This document shows positions 15,410 through 23,239 of a stretch of DNA of 38,135 nt, one piece after another (position 1 is the first letter of the stretch; every line of letters starts with the position of its first letter). A model generated the notes under the pieces. It was not told the origin of the DNA. It did no database searches and worked only from the letters and a program-made list of their open reading frames with translations. Source of the DNA: [Eubacterium] saphenum (GTDB lineage: Bacteria; Bacillota; Clostridia; Peptostreptococcales; Anaerovoracaceae); assembly GCA_004555725.1 (NCBI GenBank), contig SFHC01000017.1, positions 1-38,135 of the forward strand. The letters run 5' to 3'. The position numbers were made by a program, and so were the translations under genes.

Positions 15410-16552
15410 ATGGCAAAGAAAGCTGCGGCGGACGGCCGCGAAAAAGCGCTGGATGAGGCGCTGAAGAAGATACAGAAACAGTTCGGACAGGGCGCGATCA
15501 TGAAAATGGGCGATGCCGCCGAAATGAACATAGAGACGATTTCGACGGGATCGATCAGTCTTGATTTAGCTACTGGCGTCGGCGGTGTTCCGCGCGGGAG
15601 AATTATTGAAATCTACGGACCTGAGTCATCTGGAAAGACTACACTTGCGCTGCATATTGTTGCAGAGGCGCAGAAAGCAGGAGGAAAGGCCGCATTCATC
15701 GACGCGGAGCACGCACTGGATCCGGTTTACGCAAAGAACCTTGGGGTGCAGATTGATGAGCTTCTGGTTTCTCAGCCGGATACTGGAGAACAGGGTCTGG
15801 AAATCTGCGACATGCTGGCAAGCAGCGGTGCGATTGATGTTATTGTAGTGGATTCGGTTGCGGCGCTGGTGCCGAAAGCAGAAATTCAGGGAGAGATGGG
15901 GGATTCCCATGTAGGACTGCAGGCGCGTCTGATGTCACAGGCGCTGCGCAAGCTGACCGGCACGGTGAATAAGTCCAACACCTGCGTGATCTTTATCAAT
16001 CAGCTCCGTGAGAAAGTCGGTGTGATGTTCGGCAGCCCGGAAACGACAACCGGAGGAAGAGCGCTGAAGTTCTATTCAACAATGCGTTTTGACGTCAGAC
16101 GCATCGAGACCATTAAACAGGGTGATCAGATGCTTGGAAACCGCACGCGCGTTAAAATTGTAAAAAATAAAGTGGCGCCTCCGTTCAAGAAAGCGGAGTT
16201 TGACATCATGTACGGAAAGGGAATCTCAAAATCCGGCGATATTCTCGACTGTGCGGTTGATGCTGATATTGTGAAAAAGGCAGGTTCCTGGTACAGCTAT
16301 AACGGAGAACGAATCGGACAGGGACGGGAAAACGTCAAAAAGTATCTGGAAGACCATGAAGAACTTATGGATGAGATTCAGCAGAAGCTGATGGATACCC
16401 TGAAAACTCCGGATGAACAGGATCAGGACAGGGATCAGAATGGCAGTGGACAGACAGCACCGGAAACTGTATCAGCTTCAGACGCAGAGAATCTGGAAGA
16501 AGCGCCAGATGATGAAATCATCGCTGACGAAGATGGGGTGATCGTTGAATAA
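15410..16552 (+). CDS. recA: recombinase RecA
   Basis: RecA polymerises on single-stranded DNA to drive strand exchange and to trigger LexA self-cleavage. The 380-residue protein shows ALKKIQKQFGQGAIMKMGD, Walker A GPESSGKTT, Walker B VIVVDSVAALVPKAEI, loop L1 EMGDSHVGLQARLMSQALRK and loop L2 FINQLREKVGVMFGSPETTTGG. The C-terminal tail is long and strongly acidic, as in other RecAs. I start at 15410, five bases after CGGAGG; the upstream ATG at 15386 lies within the LexA box. No recX follows. Confidence 0.98.
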   Translation: MAKKAAADGREKALDEALKKIQKQFGQGAIMKMGDAAEMNIETISTGSISLDLATGVGGVPRGRIIEIYGPESSGKTTLALHIVAEAQKAGGKAAFIDAEHALDPVYAKNLGVQIDELLVSQPDTGEQGLEICDMLASSGAIDVIVVDSVAALVPKAEIQGEMGDSHVGLQARLMSQALRKLTGTVNKSNTCVIFINQLREKVGVMFGSPETTTGGRALKFYSTMRFDVRRIETIKQGDQMLGNRTRVKIVKNKVAPPFKKAEFDIMYGKGISKSGDILDCAVDADIVKKAGSWYSYNGERIGQGRENVKKYLEDHEELMDEIQQKLMDTLKTPDEQDQDRDQNGSGQTAPETVSASDAENLEEAPDDEIIADEDGVIVE

Positions 16553-16611
16553 TACTGCTGTGCCTGCAGAGAATTTTTCTTTCTGTTCTCGAACAAATCC
16601 TGGATTTCTCA

Positions 16612-16640
16612 TTGACAATGAAGAAAACCCGTGCTATCCT
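16612..16640 (+). promoter_or_regulatory. sigma-A promoter for rplU-rpmA
   Basis: TTGACA (16612-16617) and TATCCT (16635-16640, with an extended -10 TGC in front) are 17 bases apart. Confidence 0.75.
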
Positions 16641-16732
16641 AACAGAGTTAGACCGCACGGCAAGGGCTCTTTTAAAGTGTGCCACCGCGGCGCACTGCCC
16701 GAAAAGGCGAGACTGGAAAGAGGAGGTAACAT
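16641..16732 (+). ncRNA. structured rplU leader (L21-leader-like)
   Basis: The 90-nt leader folds into a hairpin, GTGTGCC (16677-16683) with GGCGCAC (16689-16695), enclosed by GGGC (16664-16667) paired with GCCC (16697-16700). The rplU Shine-Dalgarno AGGAGGT follows. A cis-acting L21 leader is known in Bacillota and the position and layout fit, but I cannot score the covariance model here. Confidence 0.55.
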
Positions 16733-17194
16733 ATGTACGCAGTAATCGAAACTGGCGGAAAGCAGTACAGAGTTCAGGAGGGAGATGTCCTGGACGTTGA
16801 AAAGCTGGGCGTTGAAGCCGGTGAGAAAGTTGAGTTCGATAAGGTCCTGGTACTGAGCGATGACAACGGCCTGAAAGTCGGCACACCGTATATCGAGGGT
16901 GCTAAGGTCGAAGCTGAGGTCGTAGAAAACGGCAGAGCAAAGAAGGTCATTGTCTTCAAGTATAAGGCTAAGAAGGGCTACAAGAAGAAGCAGGGACACA
17001 GACAGTCTTACACAAGAGTTGAGATTAAGAATCTCGGCGGAAAGGCTGAAGCTGCCGCTAAACCGGAGAAGAAAGTATCCTCATCCATGAAGAAGGATGA
17101 GCTGATTGCTTACGCAAACGAGCATAACATCGAGATTGATGAGAAGGCTACAAAGAGCGTCATCATCGAGACGATTGAGAATGCAGAGAAATAG
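16733..17194 (+). CDS. rplU: 50S ribosomal protein L21 with a C-terminal SAP/HeH-like extension
   Basis: L21 binds domain I of 23S rRNA. Residues 1-103 form the whole conserved protein: MYAVIETGGKQYRVQEGD, VEFDKVL, KVIVFKYKAKKGYKKKQGHR and QSYTRVEI. Bacterial L21 usually ends here. This one continues for 50 residues: an Ala/Lys linker (104-118), then MKKDELIAYANEHNIEIDEK followed by ATKSVIIETIE, which has the helix-extended loop-helix pattern of SAP/HeH/Rho-N-like nucleic-acid-binding domains. The ATG follows GAGGAGGTAAC. rpmA follows after 33 bases, with no prp gene in between. Confidence 0.95.
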   Translation: MYAVIETGGKQYRVQEGDVLDVEKLGVEAGEKVEFDKVLVLSDDNGLKVGTPYIEGAKVEAEVVENGRAKKVIVFKYKAKKGYKKKQGHRQSYTRVEIKNLGGKAEAAAKPEKKVSSSMKKDELIAYANEHNIEIDEKATKSVIIETIENAEK

Positions 17195-17227
17195 TTGATT
17201 GTCATTCAGTTAGGAGGTGTCTGATCC

Positions 17228-17488
17228 ATGTCAAGTAAAAAGGGAGTAGGAAGTTCCAAGAACGGCCGTGAGTCCGAGTCCAAACGTCTGGGCTGCAAGG
17301 CTGGTGACGGTCAGTTCGTTTCTGCAGGAAGCATCCTTGTTAGACAGAGAGGTACGCATCTGCATCCTGGAATCAATGTAGGAATCGGCGGAGATGATAC
17401 ATTGTTTGCCAAGATCGATGGAGCGGTTAAGTTCGAGAGAAAAGGCCGTGACAAGAAGCAGGTAAGCGTTTACCCTAAGGAAGCGTAA
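17228..17488 (+). CDS. rpmA: 50S ribosomal protein L27 without a cleavable pre-sequence
   Basis: L27 reaches the peptidyl-transferase centre with its N-terminus. The 86-residue product has the family core KKGVGSSKNGRESESKRLG, the VRQRGTHLHPGINVGIGGDD segment and a KDKKQ-like tail (GRDKKQVSVYP). In most Bacillota the protein starts with a short extension ending in two phenylalanines that the protease Prp removes. Here it starts MSSKKG, that is, in the mature form. A stop codon in frame (17222-17224) rules out a longer form, and AGGAGGTG at 17212-17219 fixes the start. prp is absent from its usual place between rplU and rpmA. Confidence 0.97.
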   Translation: MSSKKGVGSSKNGRESESKRLGCKAGDGQFVSAGSILVRQRGTHLHPGINVGIGGDDTLFAKIDGAVKFERKGRDKKQVSVYPKEA

Positions 17489-17502
17489 TTAAACGAAATT
17501 GC

Positions 17503-17532
17503 CAAGCCCCCTACCCGTGCGTAGGGGGCTTG
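17503..17532 (+). terminator. strong hairpin after rpmA
   Basis: A perfect 12-bp GC-rich stem (17503-17514 with 17521-17532) lies between rpmA and obgE. Only a short T stretch (CTGTTTCT) follows, so it may attenuate rather than stop transcription into obgE. Confidence 0.65.
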
Positions 17533-17566
17533 CTGTTTCTCAGCCGATGAACGGGAGGCGGAAAGT

Positions 17567-18862
17567 ATGTTCGTAGACAGAGCAAAAATTACAATCGTAT
17601 CAGGAAAAGGCGGCAACGGTGCAGTATCTTTCCGCAGAGAGCCATTTGTTCCGGAAGGCGGTCCGGACGGCGGCGACGGCGGAAAAGGCGGCGATGTCAT
17701 TATTCAGGCAGACAGCGGGCTGAGAACGCTGATGGATTTTAAATATAAAAAGAAGTATACGGCGGAAAACGGCCAGGACGGGATGAAGAAAAAGCGTTTT
17801 GGAAAAGCCGGAAAAGATCTGGTCATTCGTGTTCCGCAGGGGACTGTCGTGATTGACCAGGAGAGCGGTCTGATTATGAAGGATCTGCTGGAACCGGGGG
17901 AGTCTTTTGTTGCGGCAAAAGGCGGAAAAGGCGGAAAGGGAAATGTACATTACAAGAACTCCGTCCGTCAGGCGCCTAATTTTGCTGAAGCCGGAGATCC
18001 GGGAAAAGAACGGGTGATTCTTCTCGAACTGAAGATGATTGCGGATGTCGGGCTTGTTGGATTCCCAAATGTCGGAAAGTCCAGCCTTCTGGCAGCGGCA
18101 ACGCACACTTCTCCGAAGATCGGAAATTATCATTTTACAACGCTTGCGCCGAACCTTGGTGTTGTGCAGTTTCCGCAGACGAGTTTTGTAATGGCGGATG
18201 TTGCCGGCATTATTGAAGGTGCGCATGAGGGCCTGGGCCTCGGCCTGGAGTTCCTGAAACACATTGAGCGCACCAAGGTGCTGATCCACGTTGTTGATGT
18301 TTCTGGAAGCGAAGGCAGAAAGCCGATCGACGATTTTGAGAAAATTATGGACGAGCTGAAGGAGTACGGACACGGCATCATGGACAAGCCGATGCTGGTT
18401 GCTGCCAATAAGGTGGATCTGCTCGGCGGAGAAGATCATGAACAGTACAGGGAGTTCAAGGAGTACGTAGAAAAGCAGGGGTATGAAGTTTATCCGCTGT
18501 CCGCTCCGATTCATTACGGCCTGAAAGAACTGATGCAGGCTGCACTGAAGAAAGTAAACGAAGTGAACGCGCAGCCGCCGAAAGAAGATACGCGCGAGTA
18601 TTTCGACTTTGAGAAAGAGGATCACGATCCGGATTATCGCAGCGTGAATGTGCGCAAAGAGGGGAATGTATTTATTGCGGAAGGAAAACAGCTTTCCAAG
18701 ATTTTCAACTCTACGAACTTCAATGATTTCGGTTCGCTCCGCTATCTCTATAAATACATCGAAAACAGCGGCGCAATCGCAAAGATGAAGGAACTCGGAC
18801 TGGAAGAGGGAGACACGATCCGGATCGAGGACTATGAGTTTGAATTCGAAGACGAGTTTTAA
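17567..18862 (+). CDS. obgE: GTPase Obg/CgtA
   Basis: Obg is an essential GTPase in 50S subunit assembly and stress signalling. The 431-residue protein has three domains. The glycine-rich Obg fold (about residues 1-158) shows GGNGAVSFRREPFVPEGGPD and GGKGGKGNVHY. The G domain shows GFPNVGKSS (P-loop), FTT in switch I, DVAGIIEGAHEG (G3) and NKVD (G4). The C-terminal OCT domain (about 350-431) is seen in most Bacillota, and an acidic tail ends the protein. Start at 17567 after GGGAGG. It follows rplU-rpmA, as usual, and probably reads on into the radical-SAM pair. Confidence 0.96.
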   Translation: MFVDRAKITIVSGKGGNGAVSFRREPFVPEGGPDGGDGGKGGDVIIQADSGLRTLMDFKYKKKYTAENGQDGMKKKRFGKAGKDLVIRVPQGTVVIDQESGLIMKDLLEPGESFVAAKGGKGGKGNVHYKNSVRQAPNFAEAGDPGKERVILLELKMIADVGLVGFPNVGKSSLLAAATHTSPKIGNYHFTTLAPNLGVVQFPQTSFVMADVAGIIEGAHEGLGLGLEFLKHIERTKVLIHVVDVSGSEGRKPIDDFEKIMDELKEYGHGIMDKPMLVAANKVDLLGGEDHEQYREFKEYVEKQGYEVYPLSAPIHYGLKELMQAALKKVNEVNAQPPKEDTREYFDFEKEDHDPDYRSVNVRKEGNVFIAEGKQLSKIFNSTNFNDFGSLRYLYKYIENSGAIAKMKELGLEEGDTIRIEDYEFEFEDEF

Positions 18863-18903
18863 CTGAACATATATGAACTTCACCTTAGGAGCGGCATAAG
18901 AAT

Positions 18904-21285
18904 ATGGGAAATAACAGACTATCAGAAAAAGAATGCTACGAATTATTTCGAAAGTATGAAACCCCGGAACATATCAAACTGCACTGCCGTGCAGTGAGTA
19001 ATACGGCAGTCGTTGTTGCTGATCAGCTGAATCGTCACGGGTATCATTTTGACCTGGAGCTGATCCGCGTCAGCGGACTCATTCATGATGTTGTGCGTCT
19101 AAGGGAGAATCATGCGGAAGAAGGCGCGCAGATCCTGGAATCACTGGGGTACATGCAGGAAGCTCAGATTGTGCGGGGCCATATGCGCCATCGCCTGATC
19201 TCTTTAGACGGAGCCAGTGAACTGGATATGGTTTGCCTCGGCGACCGGCTTGTAAAAGAACATGCCTATGTAGGTCTGGATGAGCGCATGGATTATCTGA
19301 TCCATAAGAAAGGGGAAAATCCAGAGCGCACACGTCGGATTCTGGAAGGGAAAAAAGAAATCCGCAAGTTCATGGATGAAGTAGAAGATGTGATCGGCTG
19401 CACCATCGATTCGCTGTTTCAGCCATCGCTGGACGAGCTGTTTAAGCAGGTGGAAAAACCGGCTCAGTATATCGGCGGAGAATTAAATATGGTTCGAAAG
19501 GAACCGGAAAACGTTGGTCTGCGTTTTGCGTTTGCATTCCCGGATTTGTATGAAATCGGCATGTCCTATATGGGCCTTCAGATTTTGTACAGCCTGACTA
19601 ATTCCTATCCGGATATTTACTGCGAGCGCGTTTTTGAACCTGCTCCGGATATGCGAAGCCTGATGCAGAAGCATCATTTCCCGCTGTTTACGCTTGAAAC
19701 ACATACGCCGGTCCGCAAAATGGATGTTCTCGGATTTACGCTGCAGTACGAGATGAGCTTCCCGACCATTCTGGATATGATGGATCTTGCTGGACTTCCG
19801 CTGCGCCGTGAAGACAGGACGGATCGGGATCCGCTGATTGTCGCGGGAGGGCCATGTGCATTCAACCCGGAGCCGCTGGCAGATTTCTTTGATCTGTTTA
19901 TGGTCGGAGACGGCGAGGAGGTTCTTCCGTATGTCCTTCAGGAGTATGAGAAAGCAAAAAAGAACCATGAATCAAAAGAAGAGTATCTGAAACGTGTCTC
20001 TCAGATGGATGGAATTTATATCCCACAGTTCTATGAGCCGGTCTATCAAGAAGACGGAACGATCAGCGAAATACGGAAAACCTGGGAGGGGGCTCCGGAT
20101 AAGGTGAAGAAGGCGCTGGTTGCGGACGTCGATTCACTTCCGTTCCCTGAGAAGCCGATCCTTCCGATCATCAAAACGGTGCATGACCGCGCTGTTGTAG
20201 AAACTTTTCGCGGATGCTCCAGAGGATGCCGCTTCTGTCAGGCCGGCATGATTTACCGGCCGGTGCGAGAGCGAAGTGAAGAACATATTCTGGATCTGGC
20301 GAAGAAACAGCTGGAGAATACAGGACATGACGAGTTGTCGATTCTTTCGCTTTCAACGAGCGATTATTCCAGATTTGAATCGCTTGCAACCAACCTGATG
20401 GACTTCTGCAGTCAGCATAACACATCACTGTCGCTGCCTTCACTTCGTCTGGACTCGTTTTCGTTTAACGTATTGAATGAAATTCAGAAATACAAGAAAT
20501 CCGGACTGACCTTCGCTGTTGAAGCGGGTTCACAGCGTCTGCGCGATGTCATTAATAAGGGAATTACGGAAGAAGATATTTATGATGCGGTTGAACAGGC
20601 TGTACATCTTGGGTGGCGCAGAATTAAACTCTATTTCATGGATGGTCTTCCGACGGAAACCAACGAAGATTTTGACGGGATTGCAGATATCTGCAGAAAT
20701 ATCATGCAGATCTTTAAGGACTCCGGAGAACGCGGACGTCTGAATATTACGGTCAGTGTCTCCAACTTTGTGCCGAAGGCGCATACGCCGTTCCAGTGGA
20801 TTGCGCAGCCGTCGACGGCGGATTTTCATGAGAAGCATATTTATCTGGAAAAACTGCTGCACATTAAGGGTGTTCATCTGACGTATCATGAGGATATCGT
20901 CAGCACTTGCGAGGCGATCTTTGCCAGAGGGGACAGACGATGCGGTGAACTCCTGCTGAAACTGCACCAGGGCGGATGCCTTCTGGACGGATGGACGGAA
21001 TTCTTCAAGAAAGACGTCTGGGAACAAGCACTTTCTGATTGGGATGTGGATTATAAGTTCTATACCGAAAGAAAGCGTTCGTTTGATGAAGTTCTGCCGT
21101 GGGATATCATTGATTCCGGCGTATCCAAGGCATATCTTAAACTGGAAGCGCAGAGAGCGGAACATGAGGAAATCACGCCGGACTGTCGAAACGGCTGCAC
21201 CGGATGCGGAATCGGAAGACGGACAGACTGTCCGCTCGGTGGGATTTATTCTGGAAGCCGTGCGCAGGATACAGAAATGAAATAG
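18904..21285 (+). CDS. HD-domain / TIGR03960-type radical SAM fusion protein
   Basis: This 793-residue protein joins two parts. Residues 1-170 resemble an HD-type phosphohydrolase: H27 (KLHCRAV), H61-D62 (LIHDVVR), H93 (GHMRHR) and D114 (LGDRLV) give the metal-binding pattern. From about residue 180 (VEKPAQYIGGELNMV) it follows the TIGR03960 family: a B12-binding-like domain, then radical SAM motif CSRGCRFC (C438, C442, C445), and a C-terminal CRNGCTGCG cluster (C761, C765, C768, C776). Members of TIGR03960 usually lack the HD part. The reaction is unknown. There is no internal stop or restart. It starts after TAGGAGCGG, 41 bases after obgE, and is followed 10 bases later by its usual TIGR03936 partner. 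Confidence 0.88.
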   Translation: MGNNRLSEKECYELFRKYETPEHIKLHCRAVSNTAVVVADQLNRHGYHFDLELIRVSGLIHDVVRLRENHAEEGAQILESLGYMQEAQIVRGHMRHRLISLDGASELDMVCLGDRLVKEHAYVGLDERMDYLIHKKGENPERTRRILEGKKEIRKFMDEVEDVIGCTIDSLFQPSLDELFKQVEKPAQYIGGELNMVRKEPENVGLRFAFAFPDLYEIGMSYMGLQILYSLTNSYPDIYCERVFEPAPDMRSLMQKHHFPLFTLETHTPVRKMDVLGFTLQYEMSFPTILDMMDLAGLPLRREDRTDRDPLIVAGGPCAFNPEPLADFFDLFMVGDGEEVLPYVLQEYEKAKKNHESKEEYLKRVSQMDGIYIPQFYEPVYQEDGTISEIRKTWEGAPDKVKKALVADVDSLPFPEKPILPIIKTVHDRAVVETFRGCSRGCRFCQAGMIYRPVRERSEEHILDLAKKQLENTGHDELSILSLSTSDYSRFESLATNLMDFCSQHNTSLSLPSLRLDSFSFNVLNEIQKYKKSGLTFAVEAGSQRLRDVINKGITEEDIYDAVEQAVHLGWRRIKLYFMDGLPTETNEDFDGIADICRNIMQIFKDSGERGRLNITVSVSNFVPKAHTPFQWIAQPSTADFHEKHIYLEKLLHIKGVHLTYHEDIVSTCEAIFARGDRRCGELLLKLHQGGCLLDGWTEFFKKDVWEQALSDWDVDYKFYTERKRSFDEVLPWDIIDSGVSKAYLKLEAQRAEHEEITPDCRNGCTGCGIGRRTDCPLGGIYSGSRAQDTEMK

Positions 21286-21295
21286 GGAGTGTGCG

Positions 21296-22027
21296 ATGAA
21301 TAAGTACGTCTTGTTTTTTTCTAAAAGAGGATACAGTAAGTATACGTCTCATCTGGATATGCTGAGGCTGTTTAAACGCGCATTCAGAAGAGCGGATATC
21401 GCGCTCAGCTACAGCCATGGTTTTAATCCTCATCCGCAGATGAGTTTTGCGCAGCCTCTGTCGCTCGGGTACTCGGCCTGCAGGGAGATGCTGGAATTCA
21501 GTACCGATCAGGCTTATGATACGGAGGATATTCTTCGCCGCCTGCGCGGCAATCTCGCGGAAGGCATGGATGTGTCCGCTGTTCTTCCGGTGCATGAGAA
21601 AAAGGCGCTTGCTGGACAGGTTGATCGTGCGGATTATGAAATTATCATTCCGGTGCCGTATTATGAACGGGATTATTCTGCGCTGATCGGAGAGTTCCTT
21701 GCGCAGGATCAGATTCTGGCCATGAAAAGACAAAAGAAATCGAAGGAATTGAAAGAGGTTGATATCCGTGAAAAAATCGTTTCTATGGAAGCGGTTCCGT
21801 CTGAAGGAAAAGAGGGTGTTGGCATCCTGAAACGAAATCTTCTTCAGCTGAATGTTCAGCTGGACTGCGGAAGTCAGTCGAATCTCAGTCCGGAACTTTT
21901 GCTTTCGGCCTTTCTGGCGTTTTCAAATCTTCCGGTTGAACGGCATCGGATTGAAGTCTGCAGAACTTGCATGCATTTTCCGGAGGACAGCGAACTGGAG
22001 AAACAGTTTGGCGGCATGCAGGAATAG
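21296..22027 (+). CDS. TIGR03936 family radical-SAM-linked protein (DUF2344)
   Basis: The 243-residue protein begins YVLFFSKRGYSKYTSHLDML and continues RLFKRAFRRADIALSYSHGFNPHPQMSFAQPLSLG, clear hallmarks of the DUF2344/TIGR03936 family. The family always travels with, or is fused to, TIGR03960 radical-SAM proteins. It has no cysteine cluster of its own; a role as partner or substrate-binding subunit is likely but unproven. The segment IALSYSHGFNPHPQ is the most conserved part. The ATG follows GGGAGTG and lies 10 bases after the radical-SAM gene, so the two are co-translated. Elsewhere the pair is commonly followed by rng (RNase G) and rplU; here it lies downstream of obgE and rng is missing. 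Confidence 0.9.
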   Translation: MNKYVLFFSKRGYSKYTSHLDMLRLFKRAFRRADIALSYSHGFNPHPQMSFAQPLSLGYSACREMLEFSTDQAYDTEDILRRLRGNLAEGMDVSAVLPVHEKKALAGQVDRADYEIIIPVPYYERDYSALIGEFLAQDQILAMKRQKKSKELKEVDIREKIVSMEAVPSEGKEGVGILKRNLLQLNVQLDCGSQSNLSPELLLSAFLAFSNLPVERHRIEVCRTCMHFPEDSELEKQFGGMQE

Positions 22028-22041
22028 TTTGTTTTTATCTG

Positions 22042-22070
22042 TTGACTTCCCCATACATTGACGCTATGAT
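22042..22070 (+). promoter_or_regulatory. sigma-A promoter for comEA
   Basis: TTGACT (22042-22047) and TATGAT (22065-22070) have a 17-base spacer. The promoter starts 15 bases after the preceding stop codon. Confidence 0.65.
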
Positions 22071-22125
22071 GGTAAATATTGGAAGGATATTTGCGGTAGG
22101 TGTTATTGAAAGGGGAGGAACAGGT

Positions 22126-22836
22126 ATGGAACAGAAACTGCAGAAATGGAAACGGTGGGAGAAGCAGCACCATAAAATGATTGTCATCGGAGCGGTGATC
22201 ACGTTTGTGATCGCCGCTTTTGCGTTTTTTGCACTGAATGAGAAAAGCGGGACTATTCCCGAATCCTCGGGAAAGGCGGAATCCTCTGCGTCACAGAGCT
22301 TGCAGGATACATCGCAGAATAACGATGCTGAGGAATCCGGGCCTTCCCATGTATATGTGGATATCGCTGGTGCGGTAAAGAAGCCGGGAGTGTATGAGGT
22401 GGACGCATCTGCGAGAATGTTTGAGGTTGTGGATGAGGCCGGCGGACTGACAAAGGAAGCAGATACGTCCCTGATGAATCTGGCGGAGAAAGTTTCTGAC
22501 GGGATGAAGATTGTGATTCCATCGAAAGGGACGTCGGCATCCAACGCACCGAATCAATACCAGACTCCGAATAACACGGGCGGCGGATCATCCTCGGGCA
22601 GCTGCGGAACTTCACAGAGTGCTGGAACTGGTTCCCGGAATTCAAATCTTGTAAACATCAATCAGGCAGATGTTATAGAACTGCAGGCTATCAGAGGCAT
22701 CGGCCCTGTAACTGCGGAGGCTGTGATCGCATATCGCGAGGAGCATGGACTCTTCCGGACAAAGGAAGACCTCAAGAAGGTGAGGGGGATCGGAGACAAA
22801 ACATATGAGAAGCTTAAAGATCAGATTACACTGTAG
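22126..22836 (+). CDS. comEA: ComEA-like DNA-binding protein (SLBB + helix-hairpin-helix)
   Basis: ComEA is a membrane-anchored receptor that binds incoming double-stranded DNA in competence. The 236-residue protein has a cytoplasmic basic start, one membrane anchor (MIVIGAVITFVIAAFAFFAL, about residues 18-37), a Ser-rich stalk, an SLBB-like domain (VYVDIAGAVKKPGVYEVD), a flexible Gly/Ser/Asn linker, and a C-terminal helix-hairpin-helix pair (LVNINQADVIELQAIRGIGP and EDLKKVRGIGDKTYEKL). The order is the classic ComEA one. The ATG follows AGGGGAGGAAC and has its own promoter. comEB and comEC, usually downstream, are missing here; about 400 gene-free bases follow. Confidence 0.92.
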   Translation: MEQKLQKWKRWEKQHHKMIVIGAVITFVIAAFAFFALNEKSGTIPESSGKAESSASQSLQDTSQNNDAEESGPSHVYVDIAGAVKKPGVYEVDASARMFEVVDEAGGLTKEADTSLMNLAEKVSDGMKIVIPSKGTSASNAPNQYQTPNNTGGGSSSGSCGTSQSAGTGSRNSNLVNINQADVIELQAIRGIGPVTAEAVIAYREEHGLFRTKEDLKKVRGIGDKTYEKLKDQITL

Positions 22837-23239
22837 TCTCCCTGTGGAGCGCAGCGCCTGTGTGTATGAATATGCGTGAATATACATCGGATAAGTGAAA
22901 TGTATAATTATGCAATGAGAAAATCGTGAATAGGCGATGCATGAATACTGTTGGATATATATGCATAAGTAGCCGGCGGAGTTTCTGCCGGCAGCAGCCT
23001 GAAGCAGTGCAGCAGGGACTGTGCGAGAGGTATGCGATGGCAGGCGGAGATAATACCAGCGAATAGAACAAGCGCGCATCCCGGTGTGTAAGCCTGGGTT
23101 TCGTTGAAAGTCAGTGATCTATTTGTGGCGGCAGCAAGGAAGTCTCTGCTTTGAAAACTGATGAAGCTTATGTTGTATGTGTGAATTCATAAACACCGGA
23201 ATTAATTTATACAGATATGCAAGAGATGGAGGGGTGAAT
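22837..23239 (+). other. gene-free stretch with one strong hairpin
   Basis: These 403 bases contain no convincing gene in any frame. The first half is AT-rich with repeated ATATGC/TATGCAT-like motifs. The second half contains a hairpin, GCCGGCGGA (22972-22980) with TCTGCCGGC (22984-22992), 9 bp with one wobble and no T tail. No good promoter for the next gene is visible; TTTATACAG near 23210 is a weak -10. The stretch sits where comEC is often found, but I saw no ComEC-like residues. Confidence 0.5.

Noticed and set aside
16590..16603. CGAACAAATCC after recA as a LexA box
   Set aside because: Only one half-site is present.
17600..18883. 427-codon open frame opposite obgE
   Set aside because: Shadow of obgE; no family motif.
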